Assembly (NCBI GenBank): GCA_951640165.1 | Contig: OX621253.1 | Coordinates: 10,000,001-10,064,000 of the forward strand | DNA from: Pseudoips prasinana | Lineage: Eukaryota; Arthropoda; Insecta; Lepidoptera; Nolidae | DNA: 64,000 nucleotides | Reading direction: 5' to 3' | The notes under the pieces: generated by a model | The model's input: only the letters and a program-made list of their open reading frames with translations | Told to the model about the DNA's origin: nothing | Database searches by the model: none | Shown here: positions 55,318 to 64,000 of the stretch, piece after piece | Layout: each line of letters begins with the position of its first letter | How positions within the stretch are numbered: position 1 is the stretch's first letter | Translations under genes and position numbers: made by a program

Positions 55318-55642
55318 AAATCTATACATATAATAAAATCGTAGGAAAGTCAAAACTGTGCATTGAATTTTTTTTAAAATTATACTTGTGGTGTGATCTA
55401 CAATCGACATCGAAGCCAAAAATATAGTATTTAGAATTTTGGTCTGTGTGTCTGTTTGTCTGTATGTATGTCCGGGCTAAACTCAAAAAGTACTGCATGG
55501 ATTTACTTCAAATTTTGCATGAATATTACTAAGAGGTCGGGTCAACATATAGGCTACATATTATCACGCTATCACCTACGGGGGAGGAGCTGTGATAATT
55601 TATAAAGTTTAACGCGGGTAAAACCACGGAGCACAGCTAGTA
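55318..55642 (+). mobile_element. Helitron-like element, long type (copy 1)
   Basis: ACATATAATAAAATCGTAGG start, GTCTGTATGTATGTCCGGGC, TTCAAATTTTGCATGAATAT and the end CACGGAGCACAGCTAG. Paired with 59752-60040. Confidence 0.8.
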
Positions 55643-55679
55643 TCAAATAGAAAATATTTCCCATCGAATTAAATACGAA

Positions 55680-56190
55680 TATCCAGAGTAGGTTCACAAA
55701 CCATGGATAAATTGACGTATTGTTAACTTCCTTGTTTTGTAATCGGTTATAGTTATTACTGTTTAAAAAAAATTGTATCGACTGCAACTTTTCTTTACGA
55801 CAACCGTTTAAAGAAAATTAATGTACCAACCAAATCCCAACTTCCAGAATAAGGTCCCAGACAATGGATAATCGTCGAATTGATAACCTCTTTATTTGGA
55901 AGTCGTTTGTTCTTATCTTATATATAATTACTGTCGTTTAAAAATGAACGTCACGTTATTTTAATTTTCAAGAACTGTTGTTATCGTCCTTATTTTTGTG
56001 AGATGTACCTACTAAGTATTCTTAAAAAACATGGAATCGATTAAAAATTAAAAGGCATGTCATTTAACTTTCAAGAACTGATAACCTCCTTCTTTTCAAG
56101 TCGCCTGTACTTATTACTGTTAAAATACATTGAAATCGTTTAAAAATTAACAAGCACGTCGTTTTACCTTTCAAGCACTTAACCATTGCG
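55680..56190 (+). repeat. Degenerate tandem repeat around TAACCTCCTT motif
   Basis: Worn copies of TTGATAACCTCCTTCTTTTC plus AAGTCG...TTATTACTGTT occur at 55719, 55880 and 56078, each followed by GTTTAAAAAT-type and CACGTCGTTTT-type text. Spacing is about 160-200 bp. Confidence 0.6.
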
Positions 56191-56863
56191 CTTATAGAAT
56201 CAGTTTATTAAATATCAGTGATTCACACATCAGCTATATTTATACGTTGGCCCCAAACTGTTGTCATCAAATTTTATTACCAACATGATCCCACGTAACA
56301 ATGACACCGTACGGAATTCGTCATACTCCAACGTTATTCATTTACACTTTGTATGCTGTTGGGCGCACTGCAGGCTCAGGTTATACGAGTTTTTGTTATT
56401 TATTACCCAAGACATGTTGGCTTGACACGCAGTTCAACCCGGTTGTAGTCTAGACAAATAAAACGTCTAACTGGTGTACGTCTGATTTGAATCCTATGTA
56501 ATACTTACAGGTGTTAAAAGCGAATGTGAGAGCCAATACAAACCACTCTTGGTTTAATGGCACAAAACATAATGATAATGTAAAAATATATGGATATTAT
56601 TGCAATGACTGTCTCGGTCTAAACGCATACGTGTAAATAAGAAAGCAATACAAAAATCGACATAGTTTTCTTATTTTCATATGTCTTCTTCCAAACTGAA
56701 ACGCTTTTCATCTTTTTCAAGTCTAGTTCCGTCAAAGCTAAAAACGGAACCCTATTACTAAGACTCCCCAAGTATCTCATCAACCTTGATAGTTACACAT
56801 TTGAAACGTCTGTTGCCGCTATAACAACAAATATTAAGAATTGCAGTAGTCATTCACAGCGCT
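56191..56863. other. Unassigned
   Basis: Nothing recognisable. Confidence 0.45.
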
Positions 56864-57315
56864 GCATGTCCGTCGAGAGCTCGAACTCTTTCCTACGGCT
56901 AGTTACTTGCAAACTCATACTAAAACTTCTGTAATTTGCAAGAATCTACACACGCGAACATCAAGCTCCAAAATTCCTAATAATTCCCTTTCATTTGCAA
57001 TTTTAGATGCATTGTCAGGGTGTCTCAATGAAGTGTGGATAGAATGAATCTGCTTAGTTTAGGATCAGATGGCCGTGTGTAAATAATGTCCCAGGATATT
57101 ATTATTATTTAATTACTATGTTCGTCGAGAGCTCGAACTCTTTCCTACGGTTAGATTCTTGCAAACTCATACTAAAAGCTGGATAATTTGCAAGAACTAC
57201 ACACGCGAACATCCAGCTCCAACATTCCTAAGCATTGGAATGTAATAATTCCCTTTCATTTGCAATTTTAGACGTATTGTCAGGGTGTCTCGATGAGGTG
57301 TGGATAGAATGAATC
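56864..57315 (+). repeat. Direct repeat (about 190 bp) with SINE fragment between copies
   Basis: Copy 1 56864-57050 and copy 2 57118-57315 both begin GTCGAGAGCTCGAACTC and end GTGGATAGAATGAATC. A SINE family B 3' fragment (57050-57110) is wedged exactly between. Copy 2 has an extra AAGCATTGGAATGTAAT-like stretch. Confidence 0.9.
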
Positions 57316-57691
57316 ATACCGACCGACCGCAGCAGGCGCGGTGTTGTAATCTGATGTCAACATTATGCGACCAGAGTGCCGTTAATTTAGATTTGTTGCT
57401 TGTTTTATAAAGAAAGCAAAGATTCTTCAGGGCAAGATCCCTTCTTTAATTAAAATCAATATTAATATTTTACATGTAAAATGCGGTACCTTATTATCCG
57501 AATAGGCGTGATTTATATACATACATACGTATATATAAAAGAAGTTTATATTTTTTTATGTTTGGCACTTGTTTGTTAACCGATTTATATATCATCCCAT
57601 ATTAATTTTATTCAAAGTAGTTACTGTAAAGATAAGTTGAAGTCAGTTCTATAAATCACAGCGTCATCTCGCCAAAACTAAGGAAAGCTTG
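57316..57691. other. Unassigned
   Basis: Nothing recognisable. Confidence 0.45.
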
Positions 57692-57817
57692 TACGGACGC
57701 CAACACATCAATCTACTTCTATCTGTCAATTTTCCCCAATTATAGTCTTGTCATTAAGTTAAAAATCTATAAAAGAAATTTGACAGATTGGGGCAGCTCT
57801 AAGTGCTGGCGTCTGTA
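57692..57817. mobile_element. MITE family A (copy 7)
   Basis: TACGGACGCCAACACATC to AAGTGCTGGCGTCTGTA. Left arm worn. Confidence 0.88.
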
Positions 57818-58320
57818 CTATGGATATTAGATAACGGATAGAAATACTCATTTGCTTTATTTTTGCAAATTACATATATTTTGAGACCTTTGTGTGTGCC
57901 ATTTGACGTATTTAGAAAACAGATAGCCACTGAGTGATAATTAAAAATTCATTAATTCGATCTCAACATACTTACTACGAATTAAAAGAGTCGATGTCGA
58001 AATATTGCAACAGCATGTTGCAGAATTCAAGGTTTCGATACTGACGGCCGCAATTTTTAACAAAGAGACGTCAGGCGCGATCAAATGTAACAAAGGATTC
58101 TTAATTATATTGTAATGAGGTATATAAGTTATTAATGCTATTACTTTCGTCCCACCCCGCAGTGTAACTCATATGAGCCACTACCTTGCCACGGTTAGTA
58201 GTGTGACGTAGAAGCGCTAGACTATCATGGATCACCAAACGAACGCATTCAGAACTAACATATAAATAATTTCTCTACTCTCTTTCAGGGATAGCCAGCA
58301 AAAAAATGATTAAAGGAGAC
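57818..58320. other. Unassigned
   Basis: Nothing recognisable. Confidence 0.45.
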
Positions 58321-58323
58321 TTA

Positions 58324-58497
58324 GGCCTCCTACGCACTATGCGGCTAGCCGCAATGCGGCCAGCCGTGCGGCTGACCGTATTCAGATATTTGTACGAGGA
58401 AGTAGTTTATATTCGCACTGGATGCGGCAGCCGGTCAGCAATATTGTTTGCTGACGGCTGACCGCATTCCGGCTAACCGCATAGTGCGTAGAAAGCC
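58324..58497. mobile_element. Harbinger-like MITE (174 bp)
   Basis: Ends GGCCTCCTACGCACTATGCG and (reverse) GGCTTTCTACGCACTATGCG are near-identical inverted repeats of about 28 bp. TTA stands on both sides (58321-58323, 58498-58500). A GGC start with a 3-bp TTA duplication is the PIF/Harbinger pattern. GC-rich, non-coding. Confidence 0.88.
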
Positions 58498-58552
58498 TTA
58501 GAGCCTAAGGTAGAAAATTCCAACCACAGAACTGAAATAGTAATTACTTAAG

Positions 58553-58741
58553 TACAGACGCCAGCACATCCAATCTGTCAAATTTCTTTTATAGATTTTC
58601 AACTTTCTCACTTAAGCATAAGGTTCACTTTCAATTGGGGATTCTTTTTATAGATTGTCAACTTTGTCACTTAAGCATAAGGTTCACTTTCAATTGGGGA
58701 AATTTGACAGATTGGGGTAGCTTGATGTGCTGGCGTCTGTA
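58553..58741. mobile_element. MITE family A (copy 8) with internal duplication
   Basis: Complete ends. A roughly 58-bp inner segment (TTTTATAGATTTTCAAC ... TTTCAATTGGGG) is present twice in tandem, and the left arm lacks the AGCTACCCC step. Confidence 0.9.
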
Positions 58742-58772
58742 TGTTGATAAATGATATGAAGTCAAGATACGC

Positions 58773-58870
58773 GCGTTCCCGGGGCTCCCACCATCAGGCG
58801 TCAGAAGAAATCCACGGTAGTTTAGGTAGTGGTAGTAGTTTAAGTGGCAAGCGTAGGCATTCCTCCTGAC
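58773..58870 (+). mobile_element. R1-like element 3' UTR fragment
   Basis: GCGTTCCCGGGGCTCCCACC and TCAGGCGTCAGAAGAAATCC match the 3' UTR at 16520-16565, so a second, mostly deleted family member lies here. Confidence 0.7.
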
Positions 58871-59070
58871 ATATTAAAAGAAAAGTAAGACATCAATGCA
58901 AATATAAGGATTTATAAATGAAAAAATTAACTAGAACCGGCATACATATGTTACGGAATACCGCAATGTGTCGATAAAGGTGGACAAGGTTGACACAGCT
59001 CATCGCGGAGACAGGATGAGTAATGTTTATTTATTTATTTATTCAAGTACTGACAGTTAAATTATATCAA

Positions 59071-59193
59071 GTTAACACGGCTACACATCGAGCTTCCATC
59101 CAGTATAAGCTGATCTCCCATTGTATAAGATTTCTATACAATGACAGGTCAGCTTATATTTGAAATGTAAAGCTTGATATGTAGCCGTGCGTT
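59071..59193. mobile_element. MITE family C (copy 2)
   Basis: ACACGGCTACACATCGAGC and GCTTGATATGTAGCCGTGC ends, with inner AGTATAAGCTGATCTCCCAT/GTCAGCTTATATTTG arms. Confidence 0.85.
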
Positions 59194-59751
59194 CATGTTC
59201 TGATATGCATCACAATAACGGTGTACATTTGCACTAACTTACACTTTGTTCGGTGTGATGGAAACGTATACAGGCAGTTGCTTACCGTCACGCAGCTTGG
59301 CGAACTTGATTAAAGTAAAGCTATGCTATAGCTATAGAATAGTCTATTGCCACTGTCATTGGTGATTTCGATTCGAACCTTAAAACTTGATTACAAATGT
59401 AGACGTTGTTTTGTTTAACGCCAATATAGAAATTAATCGTATTTTTATTGCGCTTACCTCTAGACTAAATTTTCAATTCGTGCCGGTTTGTTATCGTCAA
59501 ACAGGCGTTCAGTCGTTGTCAGTCTGATGTCTATAACAAGAAATTTCGCTAAACAGATTGGTAAAAATAAATAACCACGAAGTTGGCACGCTATGCGCTG
59601 ACATGAAATTAACACAGCACTATGTCAGCACCCTCAGTTAACAATTAATGTTCCTATCGTACTTGTATGGTCGTGAATGGATGCGCGGTTGTTAGTAAAA
59701 ATGAATGAACAATATTATATACATCCTAACCTAGAGTAATTTATGTAATAT
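59194..59751. other. Unassigned
   Basis: Nothing recognisable. Confidence 0.45.
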
Positions 59752-60040
59752 ATACATATAATAAAATAGTAGGAAAGTCAAAACTGTACATTGAATGTCG
59801 ATGAGATGTCGAAGCCAAAAATATAGTTTTTAGAGTTTTTGTCTGTGTGTCTGTTTGTCTGTATGTATGTCCGGGCTAAACTCAAAAAGTACTGTATGGA
59901 TTTACTTCAAATTTTGCATGAGTATTGCTACGAGGTCGGGTCAACATATAGGCTACATATTATTACGCTATCACCTACGGGAGAAGAGCTGTGATAATTT
60001 ATAACATTTAACACGGGTAAAACCGTGGGCATAGCTAGTT
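59752..60040 (+). mobile_element. Helitron-like element, long type (copy 2)
   Basis: Close match of 55318-55642 (GTAGGAAAGTCAAAACTGTA, GTCAACATATAGGCTACATA) ending AAACCGTGGGCATAGCTAG. Confidence 0.85.
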
Positions 60041-60129
60041 AATAATATAATAGCATGTAAAAATATAATTTTCAGATATTGCCTTATTATATTCAATTTT
60101 TCAGATATCTTTAAAATTAATTGTATAAT

Positions 60130-60215
60130 TTTAAGTGGAGGTGGGAATCGAACCCACTACCACGGGGTATCCGGCTCCATGCGCATTAACCGAACCGCCA
60201 CCGCACCGTGGTTCT
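60130..60215 (-). mobile_element. tRNA-like SINE head
   Basis: Reverse strand GGTGCGGTGGCGGTTCGGTT and GTGGGTTCGATTCCCACC (B box). A true tRNA gene is not supported, because acceptor-stem pairing is not evident. Confidence 0.5.
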
Positions 60216-61004
60216 GAGACTCGAATTTATACAATCCATTCGATATTTCTCAACGCGTTTAAGACGCTTGAATATTGATATTATACTCAACTAAATTGTC
60301 TGCAAATTTAGAATTTTGTCTTTCCTCTATAAACGATTTCTGGCGAATTATTTAACGTGACTTAAACCATATACAAGTTGTTACTTAAATAGTGAAGGAA
60401 ACTCAAGGAGCCGTAGGTATCCATGAATCTGAAGAAATTAAAATAAACCAGTTATTAAATATAAAATGCATCAGCTTATTGACATTTTGTATTAACCTCG
60501 CACACCCGGAGCATAGTTGGCGGTACGCGTATTATGCAATGATGACGATATGTTGGACCATGTCCCACGCGTGTCCTAAAGGATGGGCTCACAAAAAACC
60601 TTAAAAATACCTCAAACCCACAATACTAGCCTAGATTTAGTCAACATAGTTCTTCTAACATTCTCCTGACAATTGAAAAACAATACCGCCGACATCAAAC
60701 ACCAAGTCGTCATAGTGTCAAGCACAACCACTGCAACAATGGACACCTGATACCACCAGACACACTCCGTACAGAAACGAACTGTCAACAGATTTCTAGA
60801 GCGCATAGCGACAAAAGAATAAGATTTCACTCAGCTATTCTGCCGTGAATAGTTGTGACGTAATCGGCGTTTTTATTTTATTCATATATGGGAATATCCA
60901 TTGCTGGACTAAGGTTTCCCCCAAAAATCTCCATAACTGCCGATCTTGCAAAGGTGCCGAGTGACACTAGCCTACCAGTAGGTACCCAGGTGATGGTGAT
61001 AGTG
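60216..61004. other. Unassigned, with RTE tail scrap
   Basis: 60865-60955 (CATTGCTGGACTAAGGTTTC, AAATCTCCATAACTGCC) is an antisense RTE tail fragment. The frames at 60392-60604 and 60612-60830 are not recognised. Confidence 0.4.
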
Positions 61005-61101
61005 ACCCAATTGAAAGTGAACCTTATACTTATGTGATAAAGTTAAAAATCTTTAAAAGAAATTTGACAGATTGGAGTAGCTGGATGTGCTGGCGTCTGT
61101 A
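61005..61101. mobile_element. MITE family A (copy 9), one end only
   Basis: Starts inside at CCAATTGAAAGTGAACC and ends GGATGTGCTGGCGTCTGTA. The left 35 bp are missing. Confidence 0.85.
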
Positions 61102-62316
61102 CTTACAATTATTACATTACTATACCTACTTGGGTCGGAAAAGTACCTACTTACTGCAGATGTAATTGTAGTATCACACGATGTGGGTGGAGTGCGCCAG
61201 TCCTGTTACACGGAACTTGAAAGCAATGCACCGTTTTCCTAAATGACGGTATTTATGATGTACAATCGATGACCGTTTAGAAACCACCGTAACAATGGCC
61301 ATACGCTCTCTGCCTACTTATTGAACTGACCGTTACAGAACTACACGGAATGTTAATGAGCTATTGAGAATTATAATAAAAAATTAAAACCGTAGAACGT
61401 TTTACGGTGTGAATCCTGGCCTATTTACATATAGTAAAATTGCAAGTGCTAAATAAATTCGAAAGGTATGAATTTGTTTCAACTTGTAAATGCTTAAACG
61501 AACAATACAGTCCATAAGACCTTTACTTTCACATGTCTGCTGATTATTATAAATAAGCGGCTTAGCATAAGTGTCTTTATGTAATGAATGAGAACTCATC
61601 CTTATTCTGATCACACTTTACCTTATTTTACTCATATATTAATGACGGCAACAGCAGTTCACCGTCTCAAGTACCGATGTTCTATAATAAAATTCCGGAT
61701 AGAACAAAAGAAACGCCATTAAAGGCCTATAAAAAAAACATGGTTAACAGAGAAAGCGTTTTACTCGGTGACTGAATTTCTAGCATAACTCCTTTAATTA
61801 ATAGTATTGAAATAATAATAATATAATTATAGTAATAATGTAATTCTATGCTAATATTTGCATGTCAATCAAAAGTAACTATAGTTGAAAGGACCATGTA
61901 CTTAGTTATAAGATCATTTTCAACTTTACTGCGAAAAAGAATAAGAATATGGAAGTATATGAATATGATGTTTCTTCTAAAGTAATCGAGTAACAAACAA
62001 GCATGTTAAGTGATAAACGCAAGCAGTTGCGCTTATTACTAAATAACGTAATCGGTCTGTTTGTAATTCAAGTGTCAAATAAGTGATTAAAATCACCATC
62101 TATGTTTTCAGTTACTTCGCTTCATCTACGTACTCTCATCACCTGCAAAACCACGAAATGGCGAAACGAGGATTTTATTTACGCTAAACATTACATACTA
62201 CATACACTTGCAACTTAACACAATGAAAACCAGCCATTACTCATGACAAAATTTGTTTTCCCACGAATTTATGAATATTGCAATTGTTGTTCGAATTTTA
62301 AAATAAGTTCCTATTC
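61102..62316. other. Unassigned AT-rich DNA
   Basis: Nothing recognisable. The 8-bp target sequence of the next element lies at 62309-62316. Confidence 0.5.
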
Positions 62317-62985
62317 GGTTTGTTCCACATTTGCCCCACTTTTTCGTCCTACATTCCAAAGAATTCTTCTTTTGCCCCATGTTAAATTTGATTCCTGTTT
62401 CGCCCTACTGTATAGTACCAACCAAAGTATGGTTAGCAAATTAAAACGTGTTATAATATCATTATGAAAGGCCTGTTGGTGCTTTGGTTAGATAATATAC
62501 AAACGTAAAGCTAGGCCAAAATATGTGGTTTTGGTTTCCATTTAAGTCAAAACTTAAATGGGTAAGGCGGTATTTTGTTGTACGGGTGGGACTGATCTAT
62601 TATATGCAGGAAGTTAGAAATGTATAATAAATATCATTGTCAATTTTTATACCATATTTTAATCATAATATTTATCATAGTTTTCAACTTCTGTTTCTCC
62701 AAAACCAAGTAGGCCACCACTAAGTCTACTGTAGTATCCTACCTAGTTTATGATTGAATAATTATTGTCTTTAAAAACTTTGCATGCTGTCTGTACTGAA
62801 ATTCTATTAATTTGCACACAAAAAGTATTCGAGGCGAATAAGGAAAGGAAAATAGGACAAAACAGGAATAAAATATTAAATTTATAATAAATATTACATT
62901 TGGGGCTAAAAAGGAACAAAATGTATGGCGACTGCGGAATTTTTTATGTGGGGCAAAACTTCGCGAGGCGAACGCGGAACAAACC
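62317..62985. mobile_element. 669-bp non-autonomous DNA transposon
   Basis: Ends GGTTTGTTCCACATTTGCC and (reverse) GGTTTGTTCCGCGTTCGCC match at 16 of 19 bases. TCCTATTC is repeated perfectly outside (62309-62316, 62986-62993). TTTGCCCC, TTTCGCCC and similar blocks recur as subterminal repeats in both halves. No transposase. Its end type (GG start, 8-bp duplication, subterminal repeats) is like that of 37860-39264. Confidence 0.85.
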
Positions 62986-63488
62986 TCCTATTCTTCAAAC
63001 ACTTCTAAATTTAAATAATTCTAATGCGTAAAGGTAAACTATTTAAATAGGTACCTATGTTTTGATTACCGCTCCATTTCACACAACGTATGAAAGAAGT
63101 CATTATTAACAATAACTGCTAAAAAACGCGTATCTACCACAAAACTGACACATATAAAGACAAAAGAATGAAGGTGTAAATTCAGGAACAATTGTTCCAA
63201 TGACAAAGATGTGTTAAAGTATCGTTCTACATTGCTCATCTTGATCTAATTTCACATAATAATGCAGTTTAGTTTTCACACGAAGTTCTTTGAAACGACG
63301 CGGCACAGTATTGATGTCATTATACAGAAAGTACAATAAGAAATTTGCATAAGCGTTCGATGAAAAACACAGCGTTATGAAATTATTTTCACAACTTTCT
63401 TGAAATTTGATGAACCAAAATTATTGCAACATACTAAATTGGACAGAGTTAGGTTTTATAAAAATCTTGTGTCATGTTAATTGTGATG
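62986..63488. other. Unassigned AT-rich DNA
   Basis: Nothing recognisable after the 8-bp target duplication. Confidence 0.5.
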
Positions 63489-63627
63489 AACAGACACCAG
63501 CACATCAAGTTACCCCAATCTGTCAAATTTACACAATTGAAAGTGAACCTTATGCTTTTGTGATAAAATTGAAAATTTATACAATAATTTTGACAGATTG
63601 GAGTAGCTGTATGTGCTGGCGTCTGTA
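63489..63627. mobile_element. MITE family A (copy 10)
   Basis: CAGACACCAGCACATCAAG to GTATGTGCTGGCGTCTGTA, with the inner arms CCCCAATCTGTCAAATTT and TTTTGACAGATTGGAG intact. Confidence 0.9.
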
Positions 63628-64000
63628 CTAACGATTCTGAACAACCCATTTGAAGGATATACATTATAGCCCGTATTTTCAGACAAAATTAAGATGAGAA
63701 CGGTGTTCAGCTTCATAATTGAGGAGTCTAAATCCTAAATCTGAACTGAGAACTAAGTCGTAAGTCTGAACAGTGCATCAATTCCTTAGTTTTTAGGTTT
63801 AGTGCGGCTCGAAATTAAATCTCAAATACGGAGCTTATTACCTAAAGCCATAATGATTTCATAATATTATTTAATTTATGCGTTTAAGTCTAGATACTTA
63901 TCCGCAAGCCGTAAATATTTATGAATGTCATTTGACTTGTCTATGGTAACATAAAAATGAATTAGAAACACAGTTTCCTACCTGTATTGTATTGTTAGTA
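63628..64000. other. Unassigned AT-rich DNA
   Basis: Short TAAATCTGAACTGAGAACTA-type near-repeats at 63730-63775. Nothing else. Confidence 0.45.

Noticed and set aside
60130..60215. Antisense tRNA gene
   Set aside because: B box is good but the cloverleaf cannot be completed by eye, and it sits in repeat-like DNA.
60612..60830. Small Cys-rich membrane-like ORF on the minus strand
   Set aside because: Hydrophobic bias comes from AT-rich codons. No family signature or exon context.

Overview
The window is repeat-rich, mostly AT-rich eukaryotic DNA with no recognisable host gene. Its repeats point to a moth or butterfly (Lepidoptera). They include Helitron-like elements ending in GCGGGGCACAGCTAG, tRNA-derived and 5S-rRNA-derived SINEs, RTE-type LINE tails, an R1-like non-LTR element, a Penelope-like fragment and many palindromic MITEs. 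Family assignments come from memory of such repeats, because no database could be searched. Nearly all short open frames are chance frames or decayed transposon pieces.

Layout. 1-9.5 kb: MITE, SINE and LINE scraps, an 84-bp tandem duplication and a Penelope reverse-transcriptase fragment. 9.5-16.7 kb: a GC-rich, 5'-truncated R1-like retroelement sits inside a SINE with a near-perfect 14-bp target duplication. It has been rebuilt into a long palindrome plus two further inverted-repeat units (tandem period exactly 2493 bp), and one 94-bp palindrome loop is inverted relative to the other two. 16.7-37.8 kb: nested SINEs, Helitron-like elements and LINE tails. 37.86-39.26 kb: a 1.4-kb non-autonomous DNA transposon with GG-starting inverted ends and a perfect 8-bp target duplication. 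39.5-41.5 kb: the best-preserved protein-coding sequence, a 5'-truncated LINE with an uninterrupted reverse-transcriptase reading frame and a TTATC-repeat tail, inserted in an RTE tail. 41.5-64 kb: more MITEs (including a Harbinger-like one with TTA target duplications and a TTAA-flanked one), SINEs, degenerate tandem repeats, and a 669-bp element with the same end type as the 1.4-kb transposon.

How the parts relate. The sequence is a record of nested insertions, with SINEs split by LINEs and Helitron-like elements split by SINEs or LINEs. One MITE family (ends TACAGACGCCAGCACATC) occurs ten times in 64 kb. The observation most worth following is the palindromic array at 9524-16371. Unit 3 carries only a 55-bp inverted repeat around the same 94-bp loop. 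This suggests that a small hairpin in the retroelement seeded fold-back copying, followed by tandem duplication and loop inversion. An assembly artefact is the main alternative.
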